Positions 25,107 to 33,187 of a DNA stretch of 64,000 nucleotides are shown here, piece by piece; positions within the stretch are counted from its first letter, which is position 1, and every line of letters begins with the position of its first letter. The notes beneath the pieces are model-generated. The model did not search any database. It saw nothing but the letters and a program-made list of their open reading frames with translations, and had not been told where the DNA came from. The position numbers were made by a program, and so were the translations under genes. The stretch is from Mycolicibacterium stellerae (GTDB lineage: Bacteria; Actinomycetota; Actinomycetes; Mycobacteriales; Mycobacteriaceae): the NCBI RefSeq assembly GCF_003719305.1, contig NZ_RARC01000012.1:111889-175888 (forward strand), read 5' to 3'.

Positions 25107-26668
25107 GCGCGGAGAACAAGCCCGGCGAGACTTCGGTCACCCCGTCGGGTTGGCGTAACCCGCTGCGGGACAAACGCGATAAGCGCATGCCCCGGATACC
25201 GGGTCCGTGCGGCGTCGTGATCTTCGGCGTCACAGGGGATCTCGCGACCAAGAAGCTGATGCCCGCCATCTACGATCTGGCCAATCGCGGGCTGCTGCCC
25301 GCCAACTTCGCCCTGGTCGGATTCGCGCGAAGAGATTGGGCCGACGAGGATTTCGGCAAGCTCGTCTGCGACTCCGTCAGAAAGCACGCCCGCACGCCTT
25401 ATCGTCAGGAAGTCTGGGATCGGCTTGCCGAAGGCATCCGGTTCGTGCAGGGCACATTCGACGACGAGAAGGCGTTTGCGCGGCTCACCGAAACCCTGGA
25501 GAAGCTCGACGTCGAGCGCGGCACCGGCGGCAATCACGCCTTCTACCTGTCGATCCCGCCCAAAGCCTTCCAGATGGTGTGCGAGCAACTGCAGAAGTCC
25601 GGGCTGGCGCGGCCTCAGCAGGGGCGCTGGAGCCGGGTGGTGATCGAAAAACCCTTCGGGCACGACCTGCAGAGCGCACGCGAGCTCAACAACGTCGTCA
25701 ACAGCGTGTTTCCCGAGGAGTCGGTGTTCCGCATCGACCACTATCTGGGCAAGGAAACCGTCCAGAACATTCTCGCTCTGCGCTTTGCCAACGAGCTCTA
25801 CGAGCCGATCTGGAATGCCAATTTCGTCGACAGCGTCCAGATCACCATGGCCGAAGACATCGGCCTCGGCGGCCGCGGCGGCTATTACGACGGGGTCGGC
25901 GCGGCCCGCGATGTCATTCAGAACCACCTGATTCAGTTGATGGCGCTGACCGCGATGGAAGAGCCGGTCAACTTTAGCCCGCATGAATTGCAGGCCGAGA
26001 AGATCAAGGTGCTGTCGGCGACCCAGCCGATGCAACCGCTTGACCAGACCACCGCGCGCGGGCAGTACACCGCAGGCTGGCAGGGCAACGAGAAGGTACC
26101 CGGTCTCCTCGAGGAGGAGGGTTTCTCCAAGGACTCCAAGACCGAGACGTTCGCGGCCATCACGTTGGAGATCGACACCCGGCGCTGGGCAGGCGTGCCG
26201 TTCTTCTTGAGGACTGGAAAACGGCTGGGGCGCAGGGTGACCGAGATCGCACTGGTGTTCAAGCGCGCTCCGCACCTGCCCTTCGACACCACGATGACCG
26301 AGGAACTCGGCAAGAACGCGTTGGTGATCCGAGTTCAGCCGGATGAGGGCATCACGACCCGATTCGGCTCCAAGGTGCCCGGCAGCCAGATGGAGGTCCG
26401 CGATGTCAACATGGACTTCTCCTACGGCGCGGCGTTCGCCGAGGACTCCCCCGAGGCCTATGAGCGGCTGATCCTCGACATGCTGCTCGGTGAACCCTCG
26501 CTGTTTCCGGTCAACAGGGAAGTTGAATACTCGTGGGAGATACTCGATCCCGTTCTCGATCATTGGGCCGAACACGGCAAGCCCGATCCATACGAGTCGG
26601 GTACCTGGGGGCCGGAATCGGCCTTCGAGATGATCCGCCGAATGGGTAGAGAGTGGAGGCGGCCGTGA
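25103..26668 (+). CDS. zwf: Glucose-6-phosphate 1-dehydrogenase
   Basis: A 521-residue enzyme for the first oxidative step of the pentose phosphate pathway. The coenzyme motif is VIFGVTGDLATKKLMP (about 39-54), and the substrate site is FRIDHYLGKETVQN (about 209-222). C-terminal signatures EYSWEILDPVLDHW are also present. About 30 basic residues precede the domain, as in the mycobacterial Zwf2 type. ATGA overlap with tal and GTGA overlap with opcA show an operon. OpcA, encoded next, is its known activator in actinobacteria. Confidence 0.96.
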   Translation: MSAENKPGETSVTPSGWRNPLRDKRDKRMPRIPGPCGVVIFGVTGDLATKKLMPAIYDLANRGLLPANFALVGFARRDWADEDFGKLVCDSVRKHARTPYRQEVWDRLAEGIRFVQGTFDDEKAFARLTETLEKLDVERGTGGNHAFYLSIPPKAFQMVCEQLQKSGLARPQQGRWSRVVIEKPFGHDLQSARELNNVVNSVFPEESVFRIDHYLGKETVQNILALRFANELYEPIWNANFVDSVQITMAEDIGLGGRGGYYDGVGAARDVIQNHLIQLMALTAMEEPVNFSPHELQAEKIKVLSATQPMQPLDQTTARGQYTAGWQGNEKVPGLLEEEGFSKDSKTETFAAITLEIDTRRWAGVPFFLRTGKRLGRRVTEIALVFKRAPHLPFDTTMTEELGKNALVIRVQPDEGITTRFGSKVPGSQMEVRDVNMDFSYGAAFAEDSPEAYERLILDMLLGEPSLFPVNREVEYSWEILDPVLDHWAEHGKPDPYESGTWGPESAFEMIRRMGREWRRP

Positions 26669-27576
26669 TCGTCAACCTGCCCGACGCCAGCACCAACGAC
26701 ATCAACAAGAAGATCATCAGCCTCAGGGAAGAGGGCGGCGCGGTCACGATGGGCCGGGTGCTGACATTGGTCATCGCACCCGACTCCGAGGCCACTCTCG
26801 AGGACTCCATCGAGGCGGCCAACTTCGCCAGCCGCGAGCATCCCTGCCGGGTGATCGCCGTGCTGCCGGGCGACCAGAAGGCCGCCGATCCGCGGCTCGA
26901 CGCCGAAATCCGCGTCGGTGCCGACGCGGGCGCAGGCGAGGTGGTGGTCCTGCGGCTGGCCGGTGAACTGGCCGACCACGCCAGCAGCGTGGTGCTGCCG
27001 TTCCTGTTGCCGGATACGCCGGTGGTGGCCTGGTGGCCCGCGGGTTCGCCTGCCAATCCCGCACAGGACCCCCTCGGCCAGTTGGCAATCCGCCGGATAA
27101 CCGATGCGACCAACAGCAGCGATCCGCTGGCGGCGATCAAGAGCAGGCTGAAGGGTTACACCGCTGGCGACACCGATCTGGCATGGAGCCGTATCACCTA
27201 TTGGCGCGCGCTGCTGGCGACGGCTCTGGACCAGTCGCCGTACGAGCCGATCAACTCCGCACTGGTGTCGGGACTCAAGACCGAGCCCGCGCTCGACATC
27301 CTCGCCGGCTGGTTGGCAAGCCGAATCGACGCCCCGGTGCGGCGGGCGGTTGGCGATCTGAAAGTCGTGCTTGAAAGACCCAGCGAGACAGTGACACTGA
27401 GCCGACCCCAGACCGGCGTGACCGCGACGCTGACCCGCACGGGTAGGCCGGAAGCGCTGATTCCGCTGGCCCGCAGGGACGAAAAGGAATGCCTGGCCGA
27501 AGACCTGCGCAGGCTCGATGCCGACGAAATCTACTTCGAGGCCCTCGCGGGCATCGACAAGGTGCAGTACGTGTGA
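26665..27576 (+). CDS. opcA: OpcA, glucose-6-phosphate dehydrogenase assembly/activator protein
   Basis: A 303-residue OpcA-family protein, known from cyanobacteria and actinobacteria as an allosteric activator of Zwf. Segments typical of mycobacterial OpcA are VTMGRVLTLVIAPDSEA, PFLLPDTPVVAWWP and YTAGDTDLAWSRITYWRALL, and it ends DADEIYFEALAGIDKVQYV. The GTG at 26665 has GGAGG about seven bases upstream and overlaps the zwf stop by four bases; the earlier ATG-like position at 26653 is less likely. It overlaps pgl by four bases. Confidence 0.94.
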   Translation: MIVNLPDASTNDINKKIISLREEGGAVTMGRVLTLVIAPDSEATLEDSIEAANFASREHPCRVIAVLPGDQKAADPRLDAEIRVGADAGAGEVVVLRLAGELADHASSVVLPFLLPDTPVVAWWPAGSPANPAQDPLGQLAIRRITDATNSSDPLAAIKSRLKGYTAGDTDLAWSRITYWRALLATALDQSPYEPINSALVSGLKTEPALDILAGWLASRIDAPVRRAVGDLKVVLERPSETVTLSRPQTGVTATLTRTGRPEALIPLARRDEKECLAEDLRRLDADEIYFEALAGIDKVQYV

Positions 27577-28310
27577 AGACCCTCATCGAGAAGTTTTCGG
27601 ACAAGGCGGCACTCGTCACCGCCGTCGGCGACCGGTTGATCGGTGCGATCACCGACGCCATCGCGGCAAGGGGCTCGGCGCTGATCGTGCTGACCGGCGG
27701 CGGCACGGGCATCGGCCTGCTCGAGCACGTGCGGGAGAACGGCGGTGCGATCGACTGGTCGAAGGTCCGGTTGTTCTGGGGCGACGAACGCTATGTCCCC
27801 GCCGACGACGACGACCGCAACGAGAAGCAGGCCCGCGATGCACTGCTGGACCACATCGACATCCCCGCGGCAAACGTGCATGCGATGCCCGCCAGTGACG
27901 GCGAGTTCGGCGACGACATCGACGCCGCGGCACTGGCATACGAACACGTGCTCGCAGCCATCGCCGATGACGGCCAGCCCGCACCCGCTTTCGACGTGCA
28001 TCTGCTCGGCATGGGCGGCGAGGGCCACATCAACTCGTTGTTCCCGCACACCCCTGCGGTTCGCGAAACCGCTCGACAGGTTGTCGGCGTCACCGACTCC
28101 CCCAAACCACCGCCGAAGCGAATCACCCTGACGCTGCCCGCCGTTGCGCGGTCGCGCGAGGTCTGGCTGGTGGTAGCAGGCGCCGAGAAGGCCGACGCGG
28201 TCGCAGAAGCGGTCGGCGGCGCCGATCCTGACGACGTGCCCGCCGCCGGAGCGAAGGGCCGCGAAGCCACGGTGTGGTTGCTCGACGCGGAAGCCGCAAG
28301 CAAGCTTTAA
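27573..28310 (+). CDS. pgl: 6-phosphogluconolactonase
   Basis: A 245-residue DevB/NagB-like enzyme that hydrolyses 6-phosphogluconolactone, the product of Zwf. The motifs LTGGGTGIGLL (sugar-phosphate loop), RLFWGDERYVPADDDDRN and LLGMGGEGHINSLFPH, which contains the catalytic histidine, are all as expected. It starts with GTG in a four-base overlap with opcA and ends with TAA. A 14-base palindrome (28312-28325) follows but has no loop, so it is not called a terminator. Confidence 0.95.
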   Translation: MKTLIEKFSDKAALVTAVGDRLIGAITDAIAARGSALIVLTGGGTGIGLLEHVRENGGAIDWSKVRLFWGDERYVPADDDDRNEKQARDALLDHIDIPAANVHAMPASDGEFGDDIDAAALAYEHVLAAIADDGQPAPAFDVHLLGMGGEGHINSLFPHTPAVRETARQVVGVTDSPKPPPKRITLTLPAVARSREVWLVVAGAEKADAVAEAVGGADPDDVPAAGAKGREATVWLLDAEAASKL

Positions 28311-28429
28311 CCGCCGACGTCGGCGAGACGGTCGGCGTAGCCCGCCGCGTAGTCGGCTGTCGCATGCGCTGCGTCCGTGGATGACTGGACGACGTGGCGC
28401 GGGTCGCAATGGCATTGTCTGTACTGCAT
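28307..28429 (-). CDS. Possible 40-codon antisense-oriented reading frame, uncertain
   Basis: A short minus-strand frame starts at ATG 28429 and ends opposite the pgl stop. The second half (SSTDAAHATADYAAGYADRL) has a natural amino-acid mix and high third-position GC, unlike typical shadows. No ribosome-binding site or homologue is recognised. It could be the decayed end of a lost gene. Reported only because the region is otherwise empty. Confidence 0.2.
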   Translation of the reverse strand: MQYRQCHCDPRHVVQSSTDAAHATADYAAGYADRLADVGG

Positions 28430-28477
28430 GCAGGTCAGACGACAACTCGGCCACCACGGTTCCGGTCATGTGGTCAA

Positions 28478-28861
28478 ATGACCGTCATGGCTGACAAGGG
28501 TGGCAGGACCGGTGCCCGCACCGGGCGGGAGCGAATCCAGAAACTCGCGCAGGCGGCGCTGAACGCCGATGTCACGGTCGACCAGGTCGATGCCGTCCTG
28601 GCGGGGCTCGCCGAGACCCTGGATGATCTCAACAACTCGACCGGCAACCTCGACGCGACGCTGGAACGCTTCAACGACACCATCAGCCGCATCAATGAGT
28701 TGGCGCCGCGGCTGAACGCGGTGGTCGACCGCCTCGAGGGAATCGTCGATCGTGTCGAGCGGATCGTGGGCATCGGCGAAGCCGCCATGGCGCCGCTGGC
28801 GGCGACCGAATCGGCTGTGCGCGGTGCCATCAACGCGGTGCGCCGGACGACCCGGATCTAG
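28478..28861 (+). CDS. Conserved coiled-coil protein (Rv1444c-like)
   Basis: A 127-residue protein of unknown function in the same place as Rv1444c, directly after pgl. It has a basic start (GRTGARTGRERIQKLAQ) and then a long heptad-rich helix (about residues 35-105: VDAVLAGLAETLDDLNN... RLNAVVDRLEGIVDRVERIV), which predicts a coiled coil. It lacks membrane segments. ATG 28478 or 28487 are possible starts and neither has a clear ribosome-binding site. The sequence looks like phasin or apolipoprotein-like amphipathic helices, but that is only a structural impression. Confidence 0.75.
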   Translation: MTVMADKGGRTGARTGRERIQKLAQAALNADVTVDQVDAVLAGLAETLDDLNNSTGNLDATLERFNDTISRINELAPRLNAVVDRLEGIVDRVERIVGIGEAAMAPLAATESAVRGAINAVRRTTRI

Positions 28862-29139
28862 TGCAGGCCAGCCTCCCGACACCTCTGCCTCCGGTCGCCG
28901 AGCGTCATGGGCTGGTCCTGGATCGGCTGAGGGGGACGCCTTCGAAACGCTGGTGTCGGCATTCGACACGCTGGACGGTTCGGACGCATTCGTGCACCCG
29001 GACGCGATGGCCGCCGTCGCCGCGTCGGACAAGCGGGCAGAACGGTTGGCGTTGGATTCCGTCGTCGCTCGGTGGGGTGGCGCGGTCGGCCGACCGGTGT
29101 CCGGTCGACTACGTCGAGCGGTGACGGCCACCCGTAGCC
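28862..29139 (+). pseudogene. Gene-poor 278-base stretch with a possible 3' gene remnant
   Basis: One plus-strand frame reads FETLVSAFDTLDGSDAFVH, then MAAVAASDKRAERLALDSVV, with ordinary protein composition up to about 29120. It has no acceptable start (the nearest is a GTG near 28952 with no ribosome-binding site) and its end runs into the convergent SDR gene. I read it as the possible tail of a lost gene. I see no RNA gene or clear promoter here. Confidence 0.25.
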
Positions 29140-29943
29140 TCAGACGAAATCCGAACCGCCGTCGACGTTGACCGTCGCCCCGGTGACGTAGCCGTTGCGC
29201 TTCGACGCCAGATAGGTGGTTACCGACGCTATCTCCTCGGGCAGGCCCGCGCGGCCGAGGTCACATGGCTGGTGAAAGTTCTTGTCGATCCACGTCATGA
29301 CGTCCTTGGGATCGGAGGCGTTCAAGCCGTCGGCGGCGAGGATGCCCTTCAGATTCTCCGTGAAGCTCGCTGTGACGATGGTTCCCGGGCAGACGCAGTT
29401 GACCAGGATCCCGTCTTTGGCAAGGCTTTTGGAGAGGTTTTTCGTGACACTGCTCAACGCCGCCTTGGATGCGGTGTAGGCGACGATCCGTGGGTTCTGT
29501 CGCTGAATCGAATGGGCCGACAGCGTGACGATCCTGGCCCACCGCGCCGCACGCAGCATGGGCAGGGCAGCGCGGATCGATCGCACCGCGGACATCGTGC
29601 CCAGCGCGAAGGTTTCCTCCCACTGGTCGTCGCTCATCTCCTCGAAGTAGCCGTCACCCGGGCCGATCGTGTGGATCAGGCTGTTGAGCTCACCCCACCG
29701 TTGCGCGACGGAATCGAAACCGGCCGCGATCGATTCGGCGTCCGACATGTCGACGCTGAGCCCGACGGCGTCGGGTGCACCCGCGGCACATAACACTTCC
29801 ACCGCTGCATCGAGTGCCGACCTGCTTCTGGCCATCACCGCGACACGCGCACCTTCTGCGGCAAGGGTTTCGGCTATCGCGAGTCCCATGCCCTTGCTTC
29901 CGCCGGTGACAACCGCAGCTGCGCCGGCCAAACCGAGATCCAT
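29140..29943 (-). CDS. Short-chain dehydrogenase/reductase
   Basis: A 267-residue classical SDR. The cofactor motif is VTGGSKGMGLAIAE (about residues 12-25). An arginine in VAVMARSRSAL suggests NADP, and the catalytic Ser and YxxxK lie in TLSAHSIQ and VAYTASKAALSS. The C-terminal YVTGATVNVDGG is standard. It is the last gene of a leftward operon with a TetR, a sulfotransferase and a DUF1214 protein; seven bases separate it from the TetR gene. GGGAAC precedes ATG 29943. Oxidation of a hydroxyl group in a hydrophobic compound, perhaps a sterol or lipid, is only suggested by context. Confidence 0.88.
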   Translation of the reverse strand: MDLGLAGAAAVVTGGSKGMGLAIAETLAAEGARVAVMARSRSALDAAVEVLCAAGAPDAVGLSVDMSDAESIAAGFDSVAQRWGELNSLIHTIGPGDGYFEEMSDDQWEETFALGTMSAVRSIRAALPMLRAARWARIVTLSAHSIQRQNPRIVAYTASKAALSSVTKNLSKSLAKDGILVNCVCPGTIVTASFTENLKGILAADGLNASDPKDVMTWIDKNFHQPCDLGRAGLPEEIASVTTYLASKRNGYVTGATVNVDGGSDFV

Positions 29944-29950
29944 CTGTTCC

Positions 29951-30601
29951 CTACTCTCCGTGCCGGTGTGCGACCCCGAGCCCGCCGAGGCAGAACCGGA
30001 TGGCGTGTCGCCGAATGTCGGCGCGGTTGCCGTCGCCCGTTGCCCACTGGCGTTCGACGACCGCCCATACCGTGCCCTGAATGGACTGCGCGTCGGTCGC
30101 TGGGTCGATGCCGGGGAAGATTCCGAGCTGTTCGCCGCGCACGAGCTGTTCCACAAGGGGTTTGAGGATCTCGGCGTATGCACCGCTGACCAACTCGGGC
30201 GCGGCGAACATCTGCGTCTGAGCCTCCAGAGACATCGTGCGCAGATCAGAGCGGATCTTCTCGTCGAAGGCCAGGTCGAGGCGACCGTCGATCCAGGCCA
30301 CCACCGCTTCGACGGGGCCCGCGCAGGTCGACATCGCTCGGCGCAGTCGCAGCGCCTCGACGCGGGCCATGTCGACAAAGACGGCCGATACCAATTGGTC
30401 CTTCGAGTCGAAGTGCCGGTAGAACGCCCGGGTGCTCAGGCGCGCGCGACTCAGTACCTGGGCGACGCTCAGGCTTTGAACCCCAAGCTCGCGAACAATT
30501 TTCGACGCGGCCGCCAGGATGGCGAGGCGCACTGCGGGGTCCGGGTCGAGCTTCTTGGTTCGCCGCTGCTGCGCCCGCTCGGCCGGTTGCGTCTTCACCA
30601 T
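29951..30601 (-). CDS. TetR family regulator inside the sulfotransferase operon
   Basis: A 216-residue TetR protein. A basic lead (residues 1-20) precedes the DNA-binding domain (about 22-70) with SLSVAQVLSRARLSTRAFYRHFDSKDQLV. The C-terminal half is helical and ligand-binding in type. It lies between the sulfotransferase and SDR genes with gaps of seven bases each side, so it probably controls its own operon. A good candidate operator is the 17-base palindrome upstream of the first gene at 33015-33031. Confidence 0.88.
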   Translation of the reverse strand: MVKTQPAERAQQRRTKKLDPDPAVRLAILAAASKIVRELGVQSLSVAQVLSRARLSTRAFYRHFDSKDQLVSAVFVDMARVEALRLRRAMSTCAGPVEAVVAWIDGRLDLAFDEKIRSDLRTMSLEAQTQMFAAPELVSGAYAEILKPLVEQLVRGEQLGIFPGIDPATDAQSIQGTVWAVVERQWATGDGNRADIRRHAIRFCLGGLGVAHRHGE

Positions 30602-30608
30602 CGGCGGT

Positions 30609-31754
30609 TCACGCCGTCGCGTCGTAGGTGGCGAGATATTCGGTGAACGGCTCGCGCACCTGCTCGGGTGTCAGACCGTAGTCGGCGAGCTCGTAGGCGT
30701 GGGAGCCGCGGGAACCCGGCTTGTGCTCATCGGCCCACTGCCGGACCGCGGCACGGGCGGCGTCGGTGAAGTCGAGACCAAGTTGTGTGTAGCTCTTCTG
30801 CAGCGCACCGACCGGATCGACCTGAAGATCGGCGAAGGACACGTCGACGAAGCGGTCATCACCGAGCCGTCTCCGGAAGTCCATCGCGCGCCGGACGGCT
30901 TCTGCCCAGCATTCCAGTTGCTCGGCGCCGAGTTCCTCGGCGTCGCTGCGGTCACTGCTCCAGCTGCGGACATAGGCGATCAGACTGCACACCGATGCCA
31001 GGACTTTGGCCGGATCACGATGGCTCCAGAGGAATTTGGCGTTCGGGTACGCCTCGACGAGAGCATCAAGGGCGAACATGTGCACGGGCGTTCTCAGATG
31101 CCACAGGGTCGGCGGGCAATGCCATTGAAGGAGCTTGAGCACCTGGCGGTGGAAGGTGTACGTCTCGCGCATATCGCACCGCATCAGCCAGCCGAGATAG
31201 CCGGGCACGCGCACCACACCGTCGAAGTGGAAGGTGCGGAAGCTCATTCCCATCAAGTCCTGGCATTCGGTGGCCGCTTCCGGCTCCGAGTTGATCATCG
31301 TGCGCATGCGCGGGAACATCTCGTCCATCATCGCGATCCCCTCGGCAGCCCGCGCGATCCGCGGGTCGGTGTGCTGGGTGGCCGCTTCCGGCGGGGGCGT
31401 GCAGGCCTGGGACTCCCACTGTCGCAACGAGCGAAACTGCGGATCGCTTGCCACCAGCTGGCTCAGGGCGGTGGTGCCGGTGCGGGGCAAACCGATGACG
31501 AACACCGGGCCGCCGACCACCTCGTCGTCGATCTCCGGATGTTGCTTGTAGGTGTCCACGATCCGCAACCGCTGAATCAGCGCATTGCTGATGGTCGCGT
31601 GCTGGATGACGTTGCCCATCTCGTTGAGGTCGGCCTCGGTGTTGAGCGCATCGACGGTCCGGTCCAGCCCCTCCCGGTAATAAGGCGAACCGAAATCGTC
31701 GAGACCGGTTGCCGCGCATGCGCCATCGGAGAGTTCGTCAGCGGAGAATGTCAT
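30609..31754 (-). CDS. Sulfotransferase family protein (PAPS-dependent)
   Basis: A 381-residue protein of the mycobacterial Sulfotransfer_3 type. The PAPS 5'-phosphosulfate loop is in VFVIGLPRTGTTALSQL (about residues 83-99). The 3'-phosphate region is in FLWSHRDPAKVLASVCSL further on. Such proteins move a sulfuryl group from PAPS to a hydroxyl. The ATG at 31754 overlaps the DUF1214 stop by four bases. Mycobacteria carry many of these genes; the acceptor here is unknown. Co-transcription with an SDR suggests modification of one hydroxylated metabolite. Confidence 0.85.
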   Translation of the reverse strand: MTFSADELSDGACAATGLDDFGSPYYREGLDRTVDALNTEADLNEMGNVIQHATISNALIQRLRIVDTYKQHPEIDDEVVGGPVFVIGLPRTGTTALSQLVASDPQFRSLRQWESQACTPPPEAATQHTDPRIARAAEGIAMMDEMFPRMRTMINSEPEAATECQDLMGMSFRTFHFDGVVRVPGYLGWLMRCDMRETYTFHRQVLKLLQWHCPPTLWHLRTPVHMFALDALVEAYPNAKFLWSHRDPAKVLASVCSLIAYVRSWSSDRSDAEELGAEQLECWAEAVRRAMDFRRRLGDDRFVDVSFADLQVDPVGALQKSYTQLGLDFTDAARAAVRQWADEHKPGSRGSHAYELADYGLTPEQVREPFTEYLATYDATA

Positions 31755-32977
31755 GCGGAGAACCTTTCGAAAACAGCGCGGCGGCGCGCCCCGATGACCG
31801 ACGCCCGTTCCCGCGGGGTAACGGTCTTGGTTTCCGTTGGCAGCGCCGAGGAGATCTCATCGAACTTGACCACCCGCGCGGTGGGGACGGGTGCGGTCTC
31901 CGTGCGCACACAGCGCAGGATCATCGACCCGCTGCTGTGTCCCGCGGCGTCGAGCCAGTTCGCGACGCCGGGGTCCTGCGAACAGATGACGACGCGCAGG
32001 ATTCCGTCGGGGTCGATCGACGCTTGATGTGCGTTCAGACTGGATTGACGACGCCCGTAGTCGATCGTCTCCCACCACTGGTTGCCGATCGAATAACTCC
32101 AGTAAACCCCTTCGGGGGGAACGACTTCCAGGATCAACGCCTCGTCGGGCGCCAACTCGAATCGGCCGATGACGGGCCGGTTCTCGGCTGCCGCGCCGAT
32201 CGCGGTGCGGTCGATCGGCGGCATGAAACCGTTGGCAGGAGGCCCGGAGTTGAAGTCGAGGAAGAACTTCAAATTGCCGAGGACGAAGTCGCCAAGGGCG
32301 TACAACTCCCGCGCCACGGCGACATCGAGATCAACGGCGCGGTCGTGGGCTCCGACATCCTCGCCGATCCGTTCGATCTGCAGCGATGACGGAACCTCGG
32401 TGTCCCAGTCGTAGAAGAAGTGCCGCACCGTCAGCGTGGGATGGTCGCCGGCGATTCGCAGCCAGTTTCCCTCGTGTTCGTCGGCCGACAAGATCACCTC
32501 GAAGTTCCCGTCGGCATCCACATCGAGGTCGTCGACAAGGCAATTGGTTGTCGACATAATGCCGTCCATCGTCTGCAGGCCGACATATCGTGCGGTGCCC
32601 CGGTTCCCGAACAGCCGGTACGACTCGCCGCGGCGCATCGTGGCGCGCAGGTAGATGCAGTCGGGGCACTCCATGCCCCAGGTCAGGACGTCGTTCATGC
32701 TGCTGCGCCCGACCGCGAGAACCGGATCCGGGTCGACGCGCAGCGCCTCGTCGATGCCGACCGCGAGAAGCACCATCAGGTGCCGCATGCCCGACGCATA
32801 GTCGACGCGATTGCGGTTGACCGGAGCCGAAACCACCAGCTGCTCGGCTTCTTTCAGCCGTCCGAGCAGATGCGACCACCCTCCCGACAGGTCAGCGCCG
32901 TCGCCGGCACCGCCCGACAGCGCCGCTTCGGCGATGGAGAACGGCAGCCACGCCTGTGGGTCGGGGCCGTCGGCCAC
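31751..32977 (-). CDS. DUF1214 domain protein, first gene of the sulfotransferase operon
   Basis: A 408-residue protein. The C-terminal third matches the DUF1214 pattern: EALILEVVPPEGVYWSYSIGNQWWETIDY, then NAHQASIDPDG and VICSQDPGVANWLD. The middle contains ATMRRGESYRLFGNRGTARYVGLQ. No signal peptide or membrane helix is seen, so it is likely cytosolic. GTG 32977 has GGAGG five bases upstream. It overlaps the sulfotransferase start by four bases. The family is widespread in mycobacteria next to sulfotransferase and lipid genes, but its biochemical role is not established. A second, frameshifted relative lies at 17451-18409. Confidence 0.8.
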   Translation of the reverse strand: MADGPDPQAWLPFSIAEAALSGGAGDGADLSGGWSHLLGRLKEAEQLVVSAPVNRNRVDYASGMRHLMVLLAVGIDEALRVDPDPVLAVGRSSMNDVLTWGMECPDCIYLRATMRRGESYRLFGNRGTARYVGLQTMDGIMSTTNCLVDDLDVDADGNFEVILSADEHEGNWLRIAGDHPTLTVRHFFYDWDTEVPSSLQIERIGEDVGAHDRAVDLDVAVARELYALGDFVLGNLKFFLDFNSGPPANGFMPPIDRTAIGAAAENRPVIGRFELAPDEALILEVVPPEGVYWSYSIGNQWWETIDYGRRQSSLNAHQASIDPDGILRVVICSQDPGVANWLDAAGHSSGSMILRCVRTETAPVPTARVVKFDEISSALPTETKTVTPRERASVIGARRRAVFERFSA

Positions 32978-33014
32978 GCTTGCCTCCGTTCCGCCGGCAT
33001 CGGGCGCCAGTATC

Positions 33015-33031
33015 TGAAAACCACGTTTTCA
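33015..33031. promoter_or_regulatory. Perfect 17-base palindrome, putative TetR operator
   Basis: TGAAAAC-CAC-GTTTTCA is a perfect inverted repeat with a three-base centre. It stands 38 to 54 bases before the GTG of the DUF1214 operon, where a repressor would block transcription. A weaker dyad ATTGAA-N7-TTCAAT is at 33084-33102. The three-base spacer argues against a KstR site. Confidence 0.6.
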
Positions 33032-33124
33032 TTTGGTTGCCTCGCACTATCACACCTGACCGGGCAGGGTGTCAACGGATGCTATTGAATTCCCATTTCA
33101 ATGGCGCTTTCTTCCGCGGGAGCA

Positions 33125-33154
33125 CCAAGGAAGAGCCCAGCACATCTTTCTTGG
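33125..33154 (-). terminator. Hairpin downstream of ppc
   Basis: CCAAGGAAGA and TCTTTCTTGG (one G-T pair) form a ten-pair stem around a ten-base loop, 34 bases beyond the ppc stop. No T-run follows, as is common in mycobacteria. Confidence 0.5.
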
Positions 33155-33187
33155 TCTATTCAGCCAGGAATACCGGCCGGTCCGACG

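Noticed and set aside
28312..28325. 14-base palindrome CGCCGACGTCGGCG after pgl as a terminator
   Set aside because: It has no loop and no T-run, so it cannot form a stable hairpin; such GC palindromes are common by chance here.
33015..33031. KstR/KstR2 cholesterol-regulon box
   Set aside because: The known boxes have two central bases between AAC and GTT; this palindrome has three, and no sterol genes are adjacent.
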